A stretch of DNA of 64,000 nt from Welwitschia mirabilis (lineage: Eukaryota; Gnetophyta; Gnetopsida; Welwitschiales): positions 290,328,453-290,392,452 of the forward strand of contig JBOZIK010000001.1 in assembly GCA_051453625.1 (NCBI GenBank), written 5' to 3'. The notes under the pieces were generated by a model. That model did not search any database, was not told the DNA's origin, and saw only the letters and a list, made by a program, of their open reading frames with translations. Every line of letters begins with the position of its first letter. The stretch's first letter is position 1. The translations under genes and the position numbers were made by a program. Below, piece by piece: positions 35,371 through 46,240 of this stretch.

Positions 35371-36059
35371 AAATATCCTTGGGTTACTATATTTCTCATT
35401 CTGCTTCTTCTTTAAGGTCTTTGTAGAAGCCTAGAAAACTTGATCTTTCTTAACCATTTCTATTTGCCTCTTTTTGCCTCTCTGATTTGAACACATACTC
35501 TTAATTTGTTTCTAATAAAGTGGTACATCTTCTAATAATTTCAAAAGAGGTAAGGCTATAGTAGTATTTTCTAAAGCTTTAGTTAGATGCTTAATATTTT
35601 TTTTGGTCTTAAGGTATTCAATTTTTTTTAACTTCTTATAAGAAAAGGCATATTTTCTAATTGTTTTTCTAATACTAATTCCTTTTTATTTGAGTTTTCT
35701 ATTATTTTGATTAGATTATTTATTTAGATTCTTCTTTTTTTCCCTAATATATTACTTTATATTTTCATAGTCTAGTTGATGCTACTTTACTAGTGGCTTC
35801 TTTAGGATTTGATTATGGTTAGATAGGAATCTTTCTCTCTTGTTTATATGATTCTTATTTTTCTTTATCATTCTTATTATCTTTATTCCTTTAATTTTTA
35901 TAATATTCAGATTGTTATTACTTTTAAACTCGACATATTTCTGTAAGGTTTTTTAATCTTTGGTTTTTATTTTCTACTTTGATAAGGATAAGGTTTGTTT
36001 TTAGTCTATGTTGATTTTCTACATTTAGATCTACTCTGTCTATTGAATCATTGAATAAA

Positions 36060-36140
36060 CTCTTGCATCCAATGATGGCTAGTCTCTTAATGGTTGTCTT
36101 CTCCATAATGTTCACAAATGAGTCCTCCTTTATCTTTTAA
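36060..36140 (-). pseudogene. A3: gag zinc-knuckle remnant
   Basis: The minus strand gives ICEHYGEDNH followed by a frame-damaged end. This corresponds to a CX2CX4HX4C knuckle in which the second Cys is Tyr. It lies between protease and gag core as expected. Confidence 0.5.
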
Positions 36141-36329
36141 ATATTTAATGACTAATTAATCAAATTTTTCAATCATACTATTAGTTACTTTCTTAGATAC
36201 CTCTTCAATCATACTAATATGTTTAGAGCTATAGGCACTTTCCCTCAATTTTAGGAGTAGATACTTCATTTACTTTTATCTTATTTTCCTCTTAAGCTTA
36301 ACCTTGATTTATGTTATAAAATTGGGTGA

Positions 36330-37224
36330 GAGCTTCTCCAATTTCTTACATGTTTTTGTTATTTTAGTGCTTTCTCTGCATAATAAATCTAATTCCTTTA
36401 AGGTTTGATTTTATAATCCTCTTAGAAAATCTTGTACTCTTTCCCTAGATGATATTTCATATTTAGGACATCTAACTTATAATGTATTATATATATCCAT
36501 AAACTGATCAAATATTTCATTATCTTTTTGTTCAATATTTAGAATCTAATCTCTCAAATCCTCTATTATCCTCATGGGCTAAAATTTATTTAAGAAAGTA
36601 TTTTTGAGTACTCCCTAAGAACTAAAGGTATGCTTAGAGTTCCTATGATACTACAATTAGGCCTTTCATTTTAAAGAAAAAGGAAAATATTCCAAATGTT
36701 TATATTTTATGTCTAAATAATTAGCCTTGCAAAAGGAGTCAAATAAACTCAAATGCAAGATATATTCTTCAAATTTATTCCCTTCAAAGATAGATATTAC
36801 GGTGGTGTTAATATTCTTTACTTTATTAAAGATTTTCAAGACATTTATATTGATAGGATTCAAGTCCTTCAGCCAATGCACATCATTATTTAAAGTCCTA
36901 AAATCACTGTCATATTCTCAATAACAACCTATCATAAATGTTTCTTTTAGGGGTTTGATGTTGGTTATTTCTAGAAGACTCTCTAAGTTCATGAGGTACT
37001 CTAAGCAAGTTAGTTATTTAATGTTTTATTTCTTTCACAAGTTGAAATAAAACTTCTTTTTTAACTACTTGTTCTAAATTTTCTTTATCCATGTTGAATT
37101 CTTCTTGTTATATTTCTTTCTTAGCTTTACTGCTCTTTTATTTTTGTAAGCCATATTTTTCAAAAGTCCTAATAATTATTCCCCTTTCATCTTGTCATTT
37201 TTAGGGGTAGTTTAGTTTAGAAAG
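36330..37224 (-). pseudogene. A3: gag remnant
   Basis: The open frame 36666-36881 contains FEEYILHLSLFDSFCKANY, then EYFPFSLK, the E(D/E)xxxHLxxFxxxC...FPFSL pattern of the plant gypsy gag domain. Further down the strand, near 36530-36640, follow the FLNKF and PMRIIEDLRD words of the gag core. The N-terminal part to about 37224 is degraded. The plus-strand ORF 36727-36924 is antisense shadow. Confidence 0.7.
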
Positions 37225-37247
37225 CCCTCCTTTTAGCACCAAAATAA
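37225..37247 (-). promoter_or_regulatory. A3: primer binding site region
   Basis: The minus strand reads TTTTGGTGCTAAAAGGAGGG just after the LTR end. It is better preserved than in A2 and starts with the TGG expected for a site complementary to a tRNA 3' end. Confidence 0.55.
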
Positions 37248-37290
37248 TGGTTGCTTATTTTGTTATAATAAGAATGCAAGAATACAGTAT
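37248..37290 (-). mobile_element. A3: 5' LTR, first fragment before element B
   Basis: Starts at TGGTTGCTTATTTTG and reads on to AAGAATACAGTAT, matching the first 45 bp of the other family A LTRs. It is then broken by element B. The LTR continues at 49405. Confidence 0.75.
37283..37290. repeat. Left target-site duplication of element B
   Basis: TACAGTAT here and TATAGTAA at 49405-49412 correspond to the same place in uninterrupted family A LTRs (ATATAGTAAATC). The duplicated stretch is 5 to 8 bp depending on where the LTR edge is drawn. Confidence 0.55.
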
Positions 37291-37456
37291 TGTGATCTAA
37301 ATTGACCATATTTAACATCATGTTTAGAGTGTGAGTTTAGGTCCTTTTTACAGGTTTAATACTTAAATGAACCACTTTTGATGTTAAATATTAAAGATAA
37401 AGAATTAATAATAGTTTTATTCAAAATGGAGTAATTATGGAGCATTTGAAAAAGAG

Positions 37457-37770
37457 ATGTGAAAGAAGATGTTACATCAAGAAGATATCATGTCAAAAAG
37501 AAGTTATACTAGGAAGAGATTACATCAAGAGGACATGTGAAAAAGACATTACATCAAGATGACATTACAATAAGAAGACATTACATCAAGAAGACCTATA
37601 AGAAGATATTACATCAAGAAGATATTACATCAAAAAGAGATGTGGAAAAAGGTGTTACATCAAGAAGAGATTTAGAAGAAGACATTACATTAAAAAGACA
37701 TGTGGAAGAAGATTTTACATCAAGAAGACATATGGAAGAAGACATTACACTAAGACATTACAAAATCAAT
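37457..37770 (+). repeat. Minisatellite in the element B LTR
   Basis: Alternating units of 16 bp (GACATTACATCAAGAA) and 14-15 bp (GACATGTGGAAGAA) with substitutions. The same array occurs at 39490-39655 and 48226-48565, with different unit numbers and order. It produces an apparent 94-codon ORF (37537-37821) and similar ones at 39533-39817 and 48383-48727, rich in Arg, Lys, His and Glu. These are by-products of the repeat. Confidence 0.85.
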
Positions 37771-37829
37771 GATATGATTACTATTGATCCATTACTACTC
37801 CTTTGTGACCTAAATAGTTAATCCAAACC

Positions 37830-37837
37830 TATAAATA
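37830..37837 (+). promoter_or_regulatory. TATA box of the element B LTR
   Basis: TATAAATA in the context AAACC-TATAAATA, repeated at 39721-39728 and 48631-48638 in the other LTR copies. It lies downstream of the minisatellite, which therefore sits in U3. Confidence 0.65.
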
Positions 37838-38436
37838 TCCATCTTAAGCCCCCCATTTCTTATCTTTCTTACATTAATTAGTTTTATGATGTTTGAAATT
37901 CAATTGAGTAAGAGATCCATCTTAGTTTCACAGAAGGACATTTCTTGATATTGGGTTGTGTCTTCTTTATTGAGGAGATTTTTTTTAGTGGATATGGACG
38001 TTTTAATTAATAAGATATTGATTAAAGTATTCTTTCAAATTACTTTCATTTTATCTTCCTTATAGTTTATGTTAATTACAATTAAGTGATAGTTATTGAT
38101 GATTAATATAGATAATAAGGGCTAACCTAAGTAATAGTAGGTTGGTTGAATGGTTAATTCTTACATCTAGATTTATTCATTTTATTTGCATTTCATTTTC
38201 ATCTTTGCATTCATCTTGCATTGCTATTCACTTTTCTTTCCTCAATCAAAAACTAACAAAAAGATGTTCTTAAAGTCATCTTCTAACTTCTTACCTAAAA
38301 TTGCTTTCTAGAGTATGACATTCAGGTTAACTCCTAAATGCTACTATGTTTTGTATGAGTTTTATTGAGATTTGTGAGTTTTAAAGATAAAGAATTCATT
38401 AGAATAAGTACTAGATTAATCATGCATTTCCAAATG

Positions 38437-38456
38437 TTTTGACATCGTTACTATGG
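38437..38456 (+). promoter_or_regulatory. Element B primer binding site region
   Basis: TTTTGACATCGTTACTATGG here and TATTAATGTTATTGCCAAG at 40357-40375 follow the LTR end. Both fit the TGGCGCCGTTGCC site of Athila-type elements if G-to-A and C-to-T changes are allowed. Confidence 0.5.
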
Positions 38457-39109
38457 AGAAGTTCAAAAAAGTTTAGAAGGTTATTTCTTAGTACTCATGT
38501 AAGTAAATTGATTTCAAAGTATTTACTTGTGTAGTGCATTCATATAGTTTTTATTTTTCTTAGATTAGTTTGAACTTTACTTTCTTAGTTTAAGCTTGCT
38601 TTTTAATTTCTGTTAGTTTTACTTTTTATTTAAAGCTGGAGATTATCATGATGCTTCATGTAATCTAAGTGAGTGTTACATCTGTTATTAGTATATCCTC
38701 TTTCTTACACTTCATGTGATCTAAAAGGAGTTTTCCACTTGGATTTAAAGAAATTAACTTTACATTTTATGAAAATTTAAAGGAATAGTAATAAAAAACA
38801 AGCATTATCAGGAGAAGTCATTTATTAGAAAAATGATTAAAAAAGGGTTAGGGGATTTTGATTTAAAAACTTAAGATGAGAAAGCTTCATTTAATATAAA
38901 AAAAAGAATATAATTATTCTAATTTTCATATTTTTTAAAGTAATTTATCTATCTTTAAAAGCAATCTACCTATTTCTAAAAGTAATTTATTTTATAAACC
39001 ATCTTCCTCTTCAAATACCTCTAAAAAATATACCTCTCAGATATTTTTTGCTTCTAAACCCTTAAACATGTTAGCCTCTAGTTCTACTTCTACTTTTACT
39101 ACATTAATT

Positions 39110-39389
39110 CTTCAGGACATAATTGCTTAAAGAAAAAAGATATCTAAAACCCCTTTGACCTACCTAATGGAGATGATGTGAAACTTAAACTTGTAAGCCT
39201 ATTCTACCTTCTTAGAATATGATGAAGAACACACTTTTTAATAATTAGCTGAAATAAAATAACTCATTCTTACATTAGGAAATGAAAAAAAAAAAAGTTA
39301 ACTAATAGGACTTACATAATCATTTTCCCTTTCACCCTTAGAGGCAAGGCTAAAAATTGGTTGAAAACTATCTCACATAAAAGCCTTAA
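39110..39389 (+). pseudogene. Element B gag remnant, first copy
   Basis: Diverged version of 41014-41300: the start, the GDDVKLK/TYLL part and the LRGKAKNWLKTISHK-like end are recognisable, with frameshifts. It runs into a 100-N gap (39390-39489), after which the sequence jumps back into the LTR. So 37.6-39.4 kb and 39.5-41.3 kb are two versions of the same stretch. Confidence 0.6.
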
Positions 39390-39489
39390 NNNNNNNNNNN
39401 NNNNNNNNNNNNNNNNNNNNNNNNNNNNNNNNNNNNNNNNNNNNNNNNNNNNNNNNNNNNNNNNNNNNNNNNNNNNNNNNNNNNNNNNN

Positions 39490-40356
39490 TAAGAAGACAT
39501 TACATCAAGAAGATATTACATCAAAAAGATATGTGGAAAAAGGTGTTACATCAAGAAGAGATTTAGAAGAAGACATTATATTAAAAAGACATGTGGAAGA
39601 AGATTTTACATCAAGAAGACATATGGAAGAAGACAATACACTAAGACGTTACAAAATCAATGATATGATTACTATTGATTCATTATTACTTCTTGGTGAT
39701 CTAAATAGTCAATTCAAACCTATAAATACCCCTTTAAGTTTCCATTTCTTTTTTTTTCCATCAATTGTTCTTATGACATTTAAAGTTCAATTTAACAAGG
39801 GATCCTTTCTCTTATGAGAAGGACTACCTTGATGTTGGGTTGTGTATCCTCCATTGAGAAGTTACTACTTGTAAGTGGATGTATTAAGATAATTTTACTA
39901 ATGTTAATAAATTATACCTTCTTAAATCATCTCTCTTTTATCTTCCTCATAGTTTATACTAATTATAATTAAGTGACTGTTATTCATGATTGATGTAAAT
40001 TATAAGGATCAATCTAAGTGATAGTAGGTTAGTTAAATGTCTAAATATTGCATTCAGGTTACATTTATTTCATTTGCATATCTTTTGCATTACATCTCCA
40101 TCTCTGCATTTCATTCTTGTATTGTATTTAGGAATGCATTATTATTCTAAAATTAGAATAGGAAATCATTTTAATTCTTATCTGAATGAATAAATTTCTT
40201 AGACATCCTTTGGAATTCCTCTCTAGAGTATAACATTTGAGCTGACTCCTTTATGCTAGTGTATTTTGTATGACTTTATTAAAATTTACAAATATTAAAG
40301 CTAAATCATTTAATGGAAGAAATTACTAGATCAATAATACATTACACATTCCAACA
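39490..40356 (+). mobile_element. Element B LTR, second partial copy
   Basis: Starts inside the minisatellite at the gap edge and runs to CCAACA at 40356. Similarity with 37590-38434 is high (roughly nine in ten bases in the compared part). It is either a second B-type element or an unmerged contig overlap. The leader and gag after it are the ones that continue into pol. Confidence 0.7.
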
Positions 40357-41013
40357 TATTAATGTTATTGCCAAGTAGGAGTTTGAGGAAGTTTGAAAGG
40401 ACAATTCTTACTACTCAGGTATGTAAATTGAATTCAAAGTATTTACTTGTGTAGTGTGTTCATAAAAATTTTTCTTTCCTTAGATTAGCTTGAACTTTCA
40501 CTTTCTTAGTTTAGCTTTCTTTTTAATTTTTGTTAGTTTTACTTCTCATTTAAAGTTGAATATTACCATTGTTTTCAACAATTTTGGTCTACACTTTGTG
40601 CCTTATGCAATCTAAGTAAGTATCACATCCACTATTGGTATCCTTATTTTTATACTTCATGTGATCTAGAAGGAGTTTCCACTTGGGTGTAAAGAAGTTT
40701 GTTTTAATATTTTATGAAAATGCAAGAAAATTGTAATATAGAAAAGGCACCATTAAGAGAAGCAATTTGTTAGTAAAATGATTAAAGAAGGATTAATAGA
40801 TTTCAATTCAAAAACTCAAGGTAAGAAATTTTCATTTCAATCTAAAATAGAAAAGATGATTATTCTACTTTTTACATTTTTAAAAGTAATTTATCTATTT
40901 TTAAAAGTAATTAATTTCATAAATTGTCTTCCTCTTCAAATTCCTCTAAAGAACTTACCTTTCAAACCTTTTTTTCCTTCTAAACCCCCGAACATATTAG
41001 CCTCTACTTCTAC

Positions 41014-41510
41014 ATGATATCTCAAAGAAAAAGAGAAATTCAAAACCCCTTTAACCTATCCAATGGATATGATGTGAAACTTAAAAACTTACAAGCCTAT
41101 CCTACCTTCTTTGGATATGATGAAGAAAACGCTTTTCAACACTTAACTAAAATAGAACAACACATTCTTACCTCAGAAAATGGGAAAAATAAGGTATTTA
41201 ATAGGACTTACATGATTATTTTCTATTTCACCCTTAGAGACAAGGCTAAAAATGGGTTAAAAACTATTCCACATGAGATCCTTAATGATTGGAGCCAAGT
41301 TTAAGATGCCTTCATAAAAAGGTTTATGATTTAAGAAACCATGAGAAAAAGAAAAAGAGAAGTTACTGACTTTACACAACAACCTTATGAGAATTATGCT
41401 ATAACTTATAAAAGATTTTTTATTACTATATCATCCAATCTTATAGATGAATTTTCAAGAGAAAAACTTATTAATCAATTTTATAGTATATGAATAGTCA
41501 AACCAAATCA
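41014..41510 (+). pseudogene. Element B gag domain
   Basis: An open frame of 96 codons (41014-41304) continues, past a stop, to about 41500. It shows the plant gypsy gag pattern: FFGYDEENAFQHLTKIEQH, FTLRDKAKNGLKTIP, then AFIKRF and FTQQPYENYAITYKRF. The usual A-x-x-WL is AKNGL here. It would be the capsid-like gag protein that packages the element's RNA. The first Met is near the natural start of the domain but the true start may lie upstream. Confidence 0.75.
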
Positions 41511-41800
41511 CTAGTAGATTTTTCATGTGATGGTAATTTATTTAATTTAACTTTGAATGATGCTTGGAAAATATTAAAAGGATTGGTAGAAATTAGTCAA
41601 ACATGGCCTAAACCAACCCTTAAGAAAGCTAGAACTATAGGCAAATATTGAAAGACATAAAAAATGTATAACATGAAGAGAAACCTAGCCCAAGTAACAT
41701 AATTCAAGATTTTAGCCACACTTTAGAAAATTATACAAAGGCCTTAGCTGATGGAAAAATGTTAAATCAACAACCTCAACTTTTAACATCTTACTCTCAT

Positions 41801-41842
41801 TGTGAAACATGTGAAGACAACTCTCATTACACCAAATATTGT
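41801..41842 (+). pseudogene. Element B gag zinc knuckle
   Basis: CETCEDNSHYTKYC fits CX2CX4HX4C exactly, with all four ligands kept, in a stretch (about 41700-41845) that is open and reads LENYTKALADGKML before it. It would be the nucleic-acid-binding end of gag. The following 41850-42690 has only short frames. Confidence 0.8.
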
Positions 41843-42689
41843 TCTTCCTTACCAACATGTAGAGAAATGATCTATGAAGAAGCTTGTACATTCAATAAAT
41901 CACCCAATACTTTTAGAAAATAATCAATAATTTTAGCCATAAAATAATGGACCTTCAACATCATTCAAACCTTTATTTAAAAATATATTGAGAAGGAACA
42001 ACTTTTAGTCCAAATTTTTCAACTATAACATAAATTATTTATTAAGATATTCTATAGAAGAATTGAAGAAGATATAAGAAACTATTAACAAAATTTTAAA
42101 GAATCAAAATAAGAACTTAGAAAATTTGATTGGCGTCCTTCAATGAATCATGTTAGGGAATCAAAAATCTCAAGGATCACTTATCACTCAAAGTATTTCT
42201 AACCTCAATGAGGTAAAAAAATATTAGAAAGTATTTACAAAAGTGGATATGATACAACTCCCTTTGAAGAAAACTCTACTTCTTACAATGAAGAGAAGGA
42301 AGTAAATCATGAAAAAGACATAGAAGTTCTTGATCAACCAAAACTTCCATCAACATTCAACTAAAAATTCAACTCAAAATAATTGAAGAAAAAGGATAGT
42401 ATCCCATAGATGAATATATTAAAGACCAATCCAACTTATGATGAACATTTAAAGGAAACTATGAATGATGTGAGTATCAACTTACCCTTTTGGAGGATCC
42501 TTTAAGGCAGCTCAAAATATGACAAAATATGGAAGGACTTAGTGAGAAGAAAGTAAAAAAGAACAATACAAAGTAATGTTTTCATTACTTAATTATTTTT
42601 CAACTTGGTTATGCAAAAATATCATAAGTTTAAGGATTTTGGGGCTAACACCATATGTATTATTGTGGAAGAAAAATAAAAGATTAAGA

Positions 42690-43070
42690 AAGCCCTAATT
42701 ATTAGAAGAGAAAGTATGAACTTGATGTCATTACAAATTTGTAAGAAGTTTGAGTTAAAAAGAAGAATTAAACTAATTAAAATAGTGTTGAAATTGGTAA
42801 ATATAATAATTAAGATACCTATAGAGGTGATAGAAGATTTAGTAATTCAAATTAAAGAAGCATTCTACCCTATAAATGTGGTTATTATTAAGGTGAAACA
42901 TAATGGAGGATAGCCTTTAATTCTAGAAAGAGCTTTTTGTGCAACTACCCATTGTACAATTGATACCTATATAGGATGGTGGAATGTAATGTTGGAAATA
43001 AGAATTTTAGCATTAGAGTATTTGATGTAGCTGAAAAATACATGAGAGATGAATTAAGTATTACAGAATT
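42690..43070 (+). pseudogene. Element B aspartic protease remnant
   Basis: The frame at 42691-42913 reads ESMNLMSLQICKKFELK, IKIPIEVIEDLVIQIKEAF and VKHNGG, then after a stop PLILERAFCATTHCTID. This is the plant gypsy retropepsin pattern (SVNLMPLxxCKK; DVLVKV; PLILGRPFLAT). The catalytic DLG box should precede SMNLM but reads RRE, so the active Asp is gone. Confidence 0.75.
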
Positions 43071-43489
43071 AGTAGAACCCCATGTTCGTACAACAACATC
43101 CTTTAGAAGAAAGGCTTCTTTAACTACATGACTCCACTTTGTTTGACGATGTGTAAAAATATTCCACCATTTTGAAAAGTTTAAATTTTTTAAATCTATG
43201 CAATCTCAATTAAAACCCTTTATACAACCCTCCATACCAAGAAATCCATGAAAGATTTGAGCCTATCCTTGATCATGATATCTAACATATTAGATCCATT
43301 GAAAATCTTTTACATCAAGATGGTTATTCCACAATCATGAAGGATAATGATGATCTTAAGCTTAATGAATTACATAATGCTCTAAAACATATTTTCTTAA
43401 ATTACAATCCAAAGAAACCCCTAATCATAATTTCTTGCCTTTATCCTTCCCAACTAAAAGCCTTCATAAAACTTTTGACTTAAAAATGA

Positions 43490-44450
43490 AAGCTTTTGCT
43501 TAGAGTTAGAAAGATCTAAGATCCATACATTTTTATATCATCCAATACAAGATCTGCCTTAAAAATAATCCAAAACCTATTAGGAATCATTAATGAAGAC
43601 TTATCCCAATCCTTAAGTAGGTAGTCAAAGATGAGATCATCAAACTTATGGATACCAATATCATCTATGTCATTTATAATGGTGAAGGGACTAGTCCTCT
43701 CATAGTTATGCTTAAAAAGGAGGGAGAATGATGAGCATGCATTTTTTTAGGAAATTTAATGATGTCATCAAAAAGGATCACTATTCCTTACCTTTTCTAG
43801 ATCAAGTTCTTGATAGAATTCAAGGCCATGCTTATTATTATTTTCTTGATGGATATAGTGGATACAACCAAGTTTTCATAGCTAATGAGGATTAAGTCAA
43901 AGCTGCTTTTACCTCTCCTTTTGGCACTTTTGTTTTTAAAAGAATGTCATTTAGCTTATGTAATCCATCTAAAATCTTTGAAAGAGTCATGATGGGTATT
44001 TTATTTGATGTGATAGAAGATTATATAGAAATATTTATGAATGACTTTTCTATCTTTGATTATTTCTTTAAACAAAACTTAGAAAGGTTAGGAAAAGTTC
44101 TTAATCATTGTATAGAGAGCAGCCTTCATCTTAATTAGGAAAGAGTCAATTTCTTATAAGGGATGGAATCATACTTGGGAATCATATTTCTTACCAAGAG
44201 ATCAGAATGGATCCTCTAAAGATTAATATAATTAAGAGTCTTCCTCCTTTAACTATCGTCAAGCAAGTGAGATCTTTCCTTGATCATGCGGGCTTCTATA
44301 AAATATTTATTAATAGTATGTCAAGATTTGTAAACCACTTCATTCCCTTCCTAAAAAAGGTGCAAAATTTAATTGAACCAATTCTTGTCAACTTGTCTTT
44401 GAAAACCTTAACAATAAGATCATTTCTAAACTTATCATAGTAGAACCTAA
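43490..44450 (+). pseudogene. Element B reverse transcriptase remnant
   Basis: Blocks in order: a KAFA...LRSIHFYI entry (43490-43545), KDEIIKLMDTNIIYVIYN (43630-43680), then FRKFNDVIKKDHYSLPFLDQ and LDRIQGHAYYYFLDGYSGYN (43750-43875), AFTSPFGTFVFKRMSF (43905-43955) and the catalytic box FMNDFS (44034-44051). GHAYY-FLDGYSGYN is characteristic of Athila-type RT. The FMDD box is FMND, so the first Asp is Asn. After 44210 the connection part (SFLDHAGFYKIFI) is legible in the open frame 44207-44440. Confidence 0.85.
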
Positions 44451-44840
44451 TTAGAATAAAGATTTTGAACTCATGTGTGATGCTAGAAATGTTGCTATAG
44501 GTGGATTCATGATAAAGAATATAAAGTTGTTTCCTACATTAGTAAAACCATTTCTAGAAACCAATCCAATTACACTACTACTGAAAAAGAAATTCTAGCC
44601 ATCATGATTTATCTTGATAAACTTTAACATTACCTTTTTGCATTTCACACCAATTCCTACACTGATCATACTGCCATTAGATAACTTATGACAAAGAAAT
44701 ATTAAAGTGCTAAACTCATAAAATGGATACTTTTAGTGAAAGAATTCAACCTAATCATATATCATAGATAAATAAGGTTAACATAATTATGTCACTGATC
44801 ATCTTTTATGTATTCCTCAAGAAATAAGTTTCTTATACTT
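44451..44840 (+). pseudogene. Element B RNase H remnant
   Basis: FELMCDARNVAIGGFM (44466-44515) keeps the catalytic Asp of the CDAS box. It is followed, after a frameshift, by YISKTISRNQSNYTTTEKEI (44536-44595), which keeps the TTEKE Glu, then a HYLFAFHTNSYTDH block. This is the gypsy RNase H order. Confidence 0.8.
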
Positions 44841-44999
44841 TTCTCTTGATCTTCCTATCAAGGACTCCTTTCTAGATGAATAATAATTTTACATCTAAGA
44901 ACTATATCATACTTCCTTTCAACATTTAACTCCTTAGTATTTTGATATTATGAATTATCTTATGACCTTGAGAACTCCCCAACATTGAACTTCTAATCA

Positions 45000-46240
45000 A
45001 ACAAAAAAATTCTTTCATAGAATAGAAGATTACAAATGGATTAATCCATACCTCTATTAAATATGTAAAGATTAAATCATGCATAAGTATGTACTAGAAT
45101 GGAAACAATATGATATTCTTTCTCTTTATGATGATGATGTGTGTGGAGTTCACTTTAGTGGTAAAAGACTGCCATCAAAATTCTCCATAATGGTTTTTAT
45201 TAGTCTCATCTTTTCAAAGATTCCTTTGATTTCACTAGAATATGTGATACATGTCAACATTTTGGGAGTGTAATCAAATCTCATTAAATACCCCTTCAAC
45301 CTATTCTTAAATGTGAATCTTTTGATTGTTAGGGTATAGACTTCATTGGATCGCTCAAGCCATCCTCTTGTAATAAATATTTTATCTTAGTATCCATTGA
45401 CTATGTTACTAAATGTGTCTAAGCCATTTCTAATCATACAAATAATGCTAAAATTGTGTGTACTTTTCTTAAATCAAATATCTTTCATAGATTTGGCTTT
45501 TCAAGGATCTTAATAAGTGATTAAAGAACTCATTTCATGAATAAACATCTTAGAAAACTTCTTCTTTCAGTGGGAGTTAAACATAAGATTGTAAAGGCTT
45601 AGCATCCTTAATCAAATGGTCAAGCCAAAAATGTAAATAGGGAAATTAAGAAAATGCTTCAAAAACTTATTTTCAGAAATAAAAAATCTTGGTCCCTTAA
45701 ACTTAATGCTATGCTTTAGCATATCATACGAATTGATGTAATTCACTTAGTTATTCACCTTATGAACTTGTTTGTGGTAAAAATTATGTGCTTCAAGTTG
45801 ATGTTTGTTATAACTCTCATAACACAATCGACCAACATGATGTCTTTAATCATGATGAAAACATCCATTATATATTATTTTAATTACATTACTTGGATAA
45901 AAAATGCATTATTATTATTCACTTTCAACACATTCATAAAGTCTAAGACAAATATAAGCATGATAAAAAGCTCATTTATAAACCATTTGAACCCAGTCAA
46001 TTGGTTTTACTATACAATATTAGAGTGCATCTATTGCATAATAATTTAACTCAAAATGGTTAAGTTCTTACTTTGTTAAAAAAGACATCCTAATGGCTTT
46101 GTTAAGATTTCTAATTTACAAACAGAAGCTATCCAAAAAGTCAATGGACAAATGCTTAAAATTTATACATCTTTTGATGATTGTATCTATGCATCAAATA
46201 TGATAGAAGCACTTAACTTAAAAGATCTTCTTAAAGAGAA
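45000..46240 (+). pseudogene. Element B integrase remnant
   Basis: HHCC region: VCGVHFSGKR (45138-45170), then ICDTCQHFG (45240-45268, both Cys kept). Core: GIDFIGSL (45330-45355, first Asp kept), IDYVTKCV (45400-45420), ISD followed by a stop and RTHF (45509-45535, second Asp kept) and NGQAKNVNREIKK (45617-45655), in which the catalytic Glu is Lys. A YELVCGKN block follows (45760-45785), and KVNGQMLKIYTSFD near 46138-46180 closes pol. Stops and frameshifts are frequent. All these blocks and their order are typical of Athila/Tat integrase. Confidence 0.85.

Larger units (their letters stand above)
37291..38434 (+). mobile_element. Element B 5' LTR
   Basis: Begins TGTGATCTAAATTG and ends near CCAAAT before a primer-binding-site-like block at 38437. 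It aligns with 39490-40356 and 48053-49404. It carries a minisatellite at 37457-37770 and a TATA box at 37830. Confidence 0.75.

Noticed and set aside
37537-37821. 94-codon ORF as a possible new Arg/His-rich protein
   Set aside because: It is the translation of the LTR minisatellite; sister arrays give different lengths and unit orders, and it lies upstream of the LTR TATA box.
45762-46049. 95-codon hydrophobic ORF as a membrane protein
   Set aside because: It overlaps the end of the B integrase in another frame; the integrase motifs are in the alternative frame and the hydrophobicity comes from AT-rich codons.
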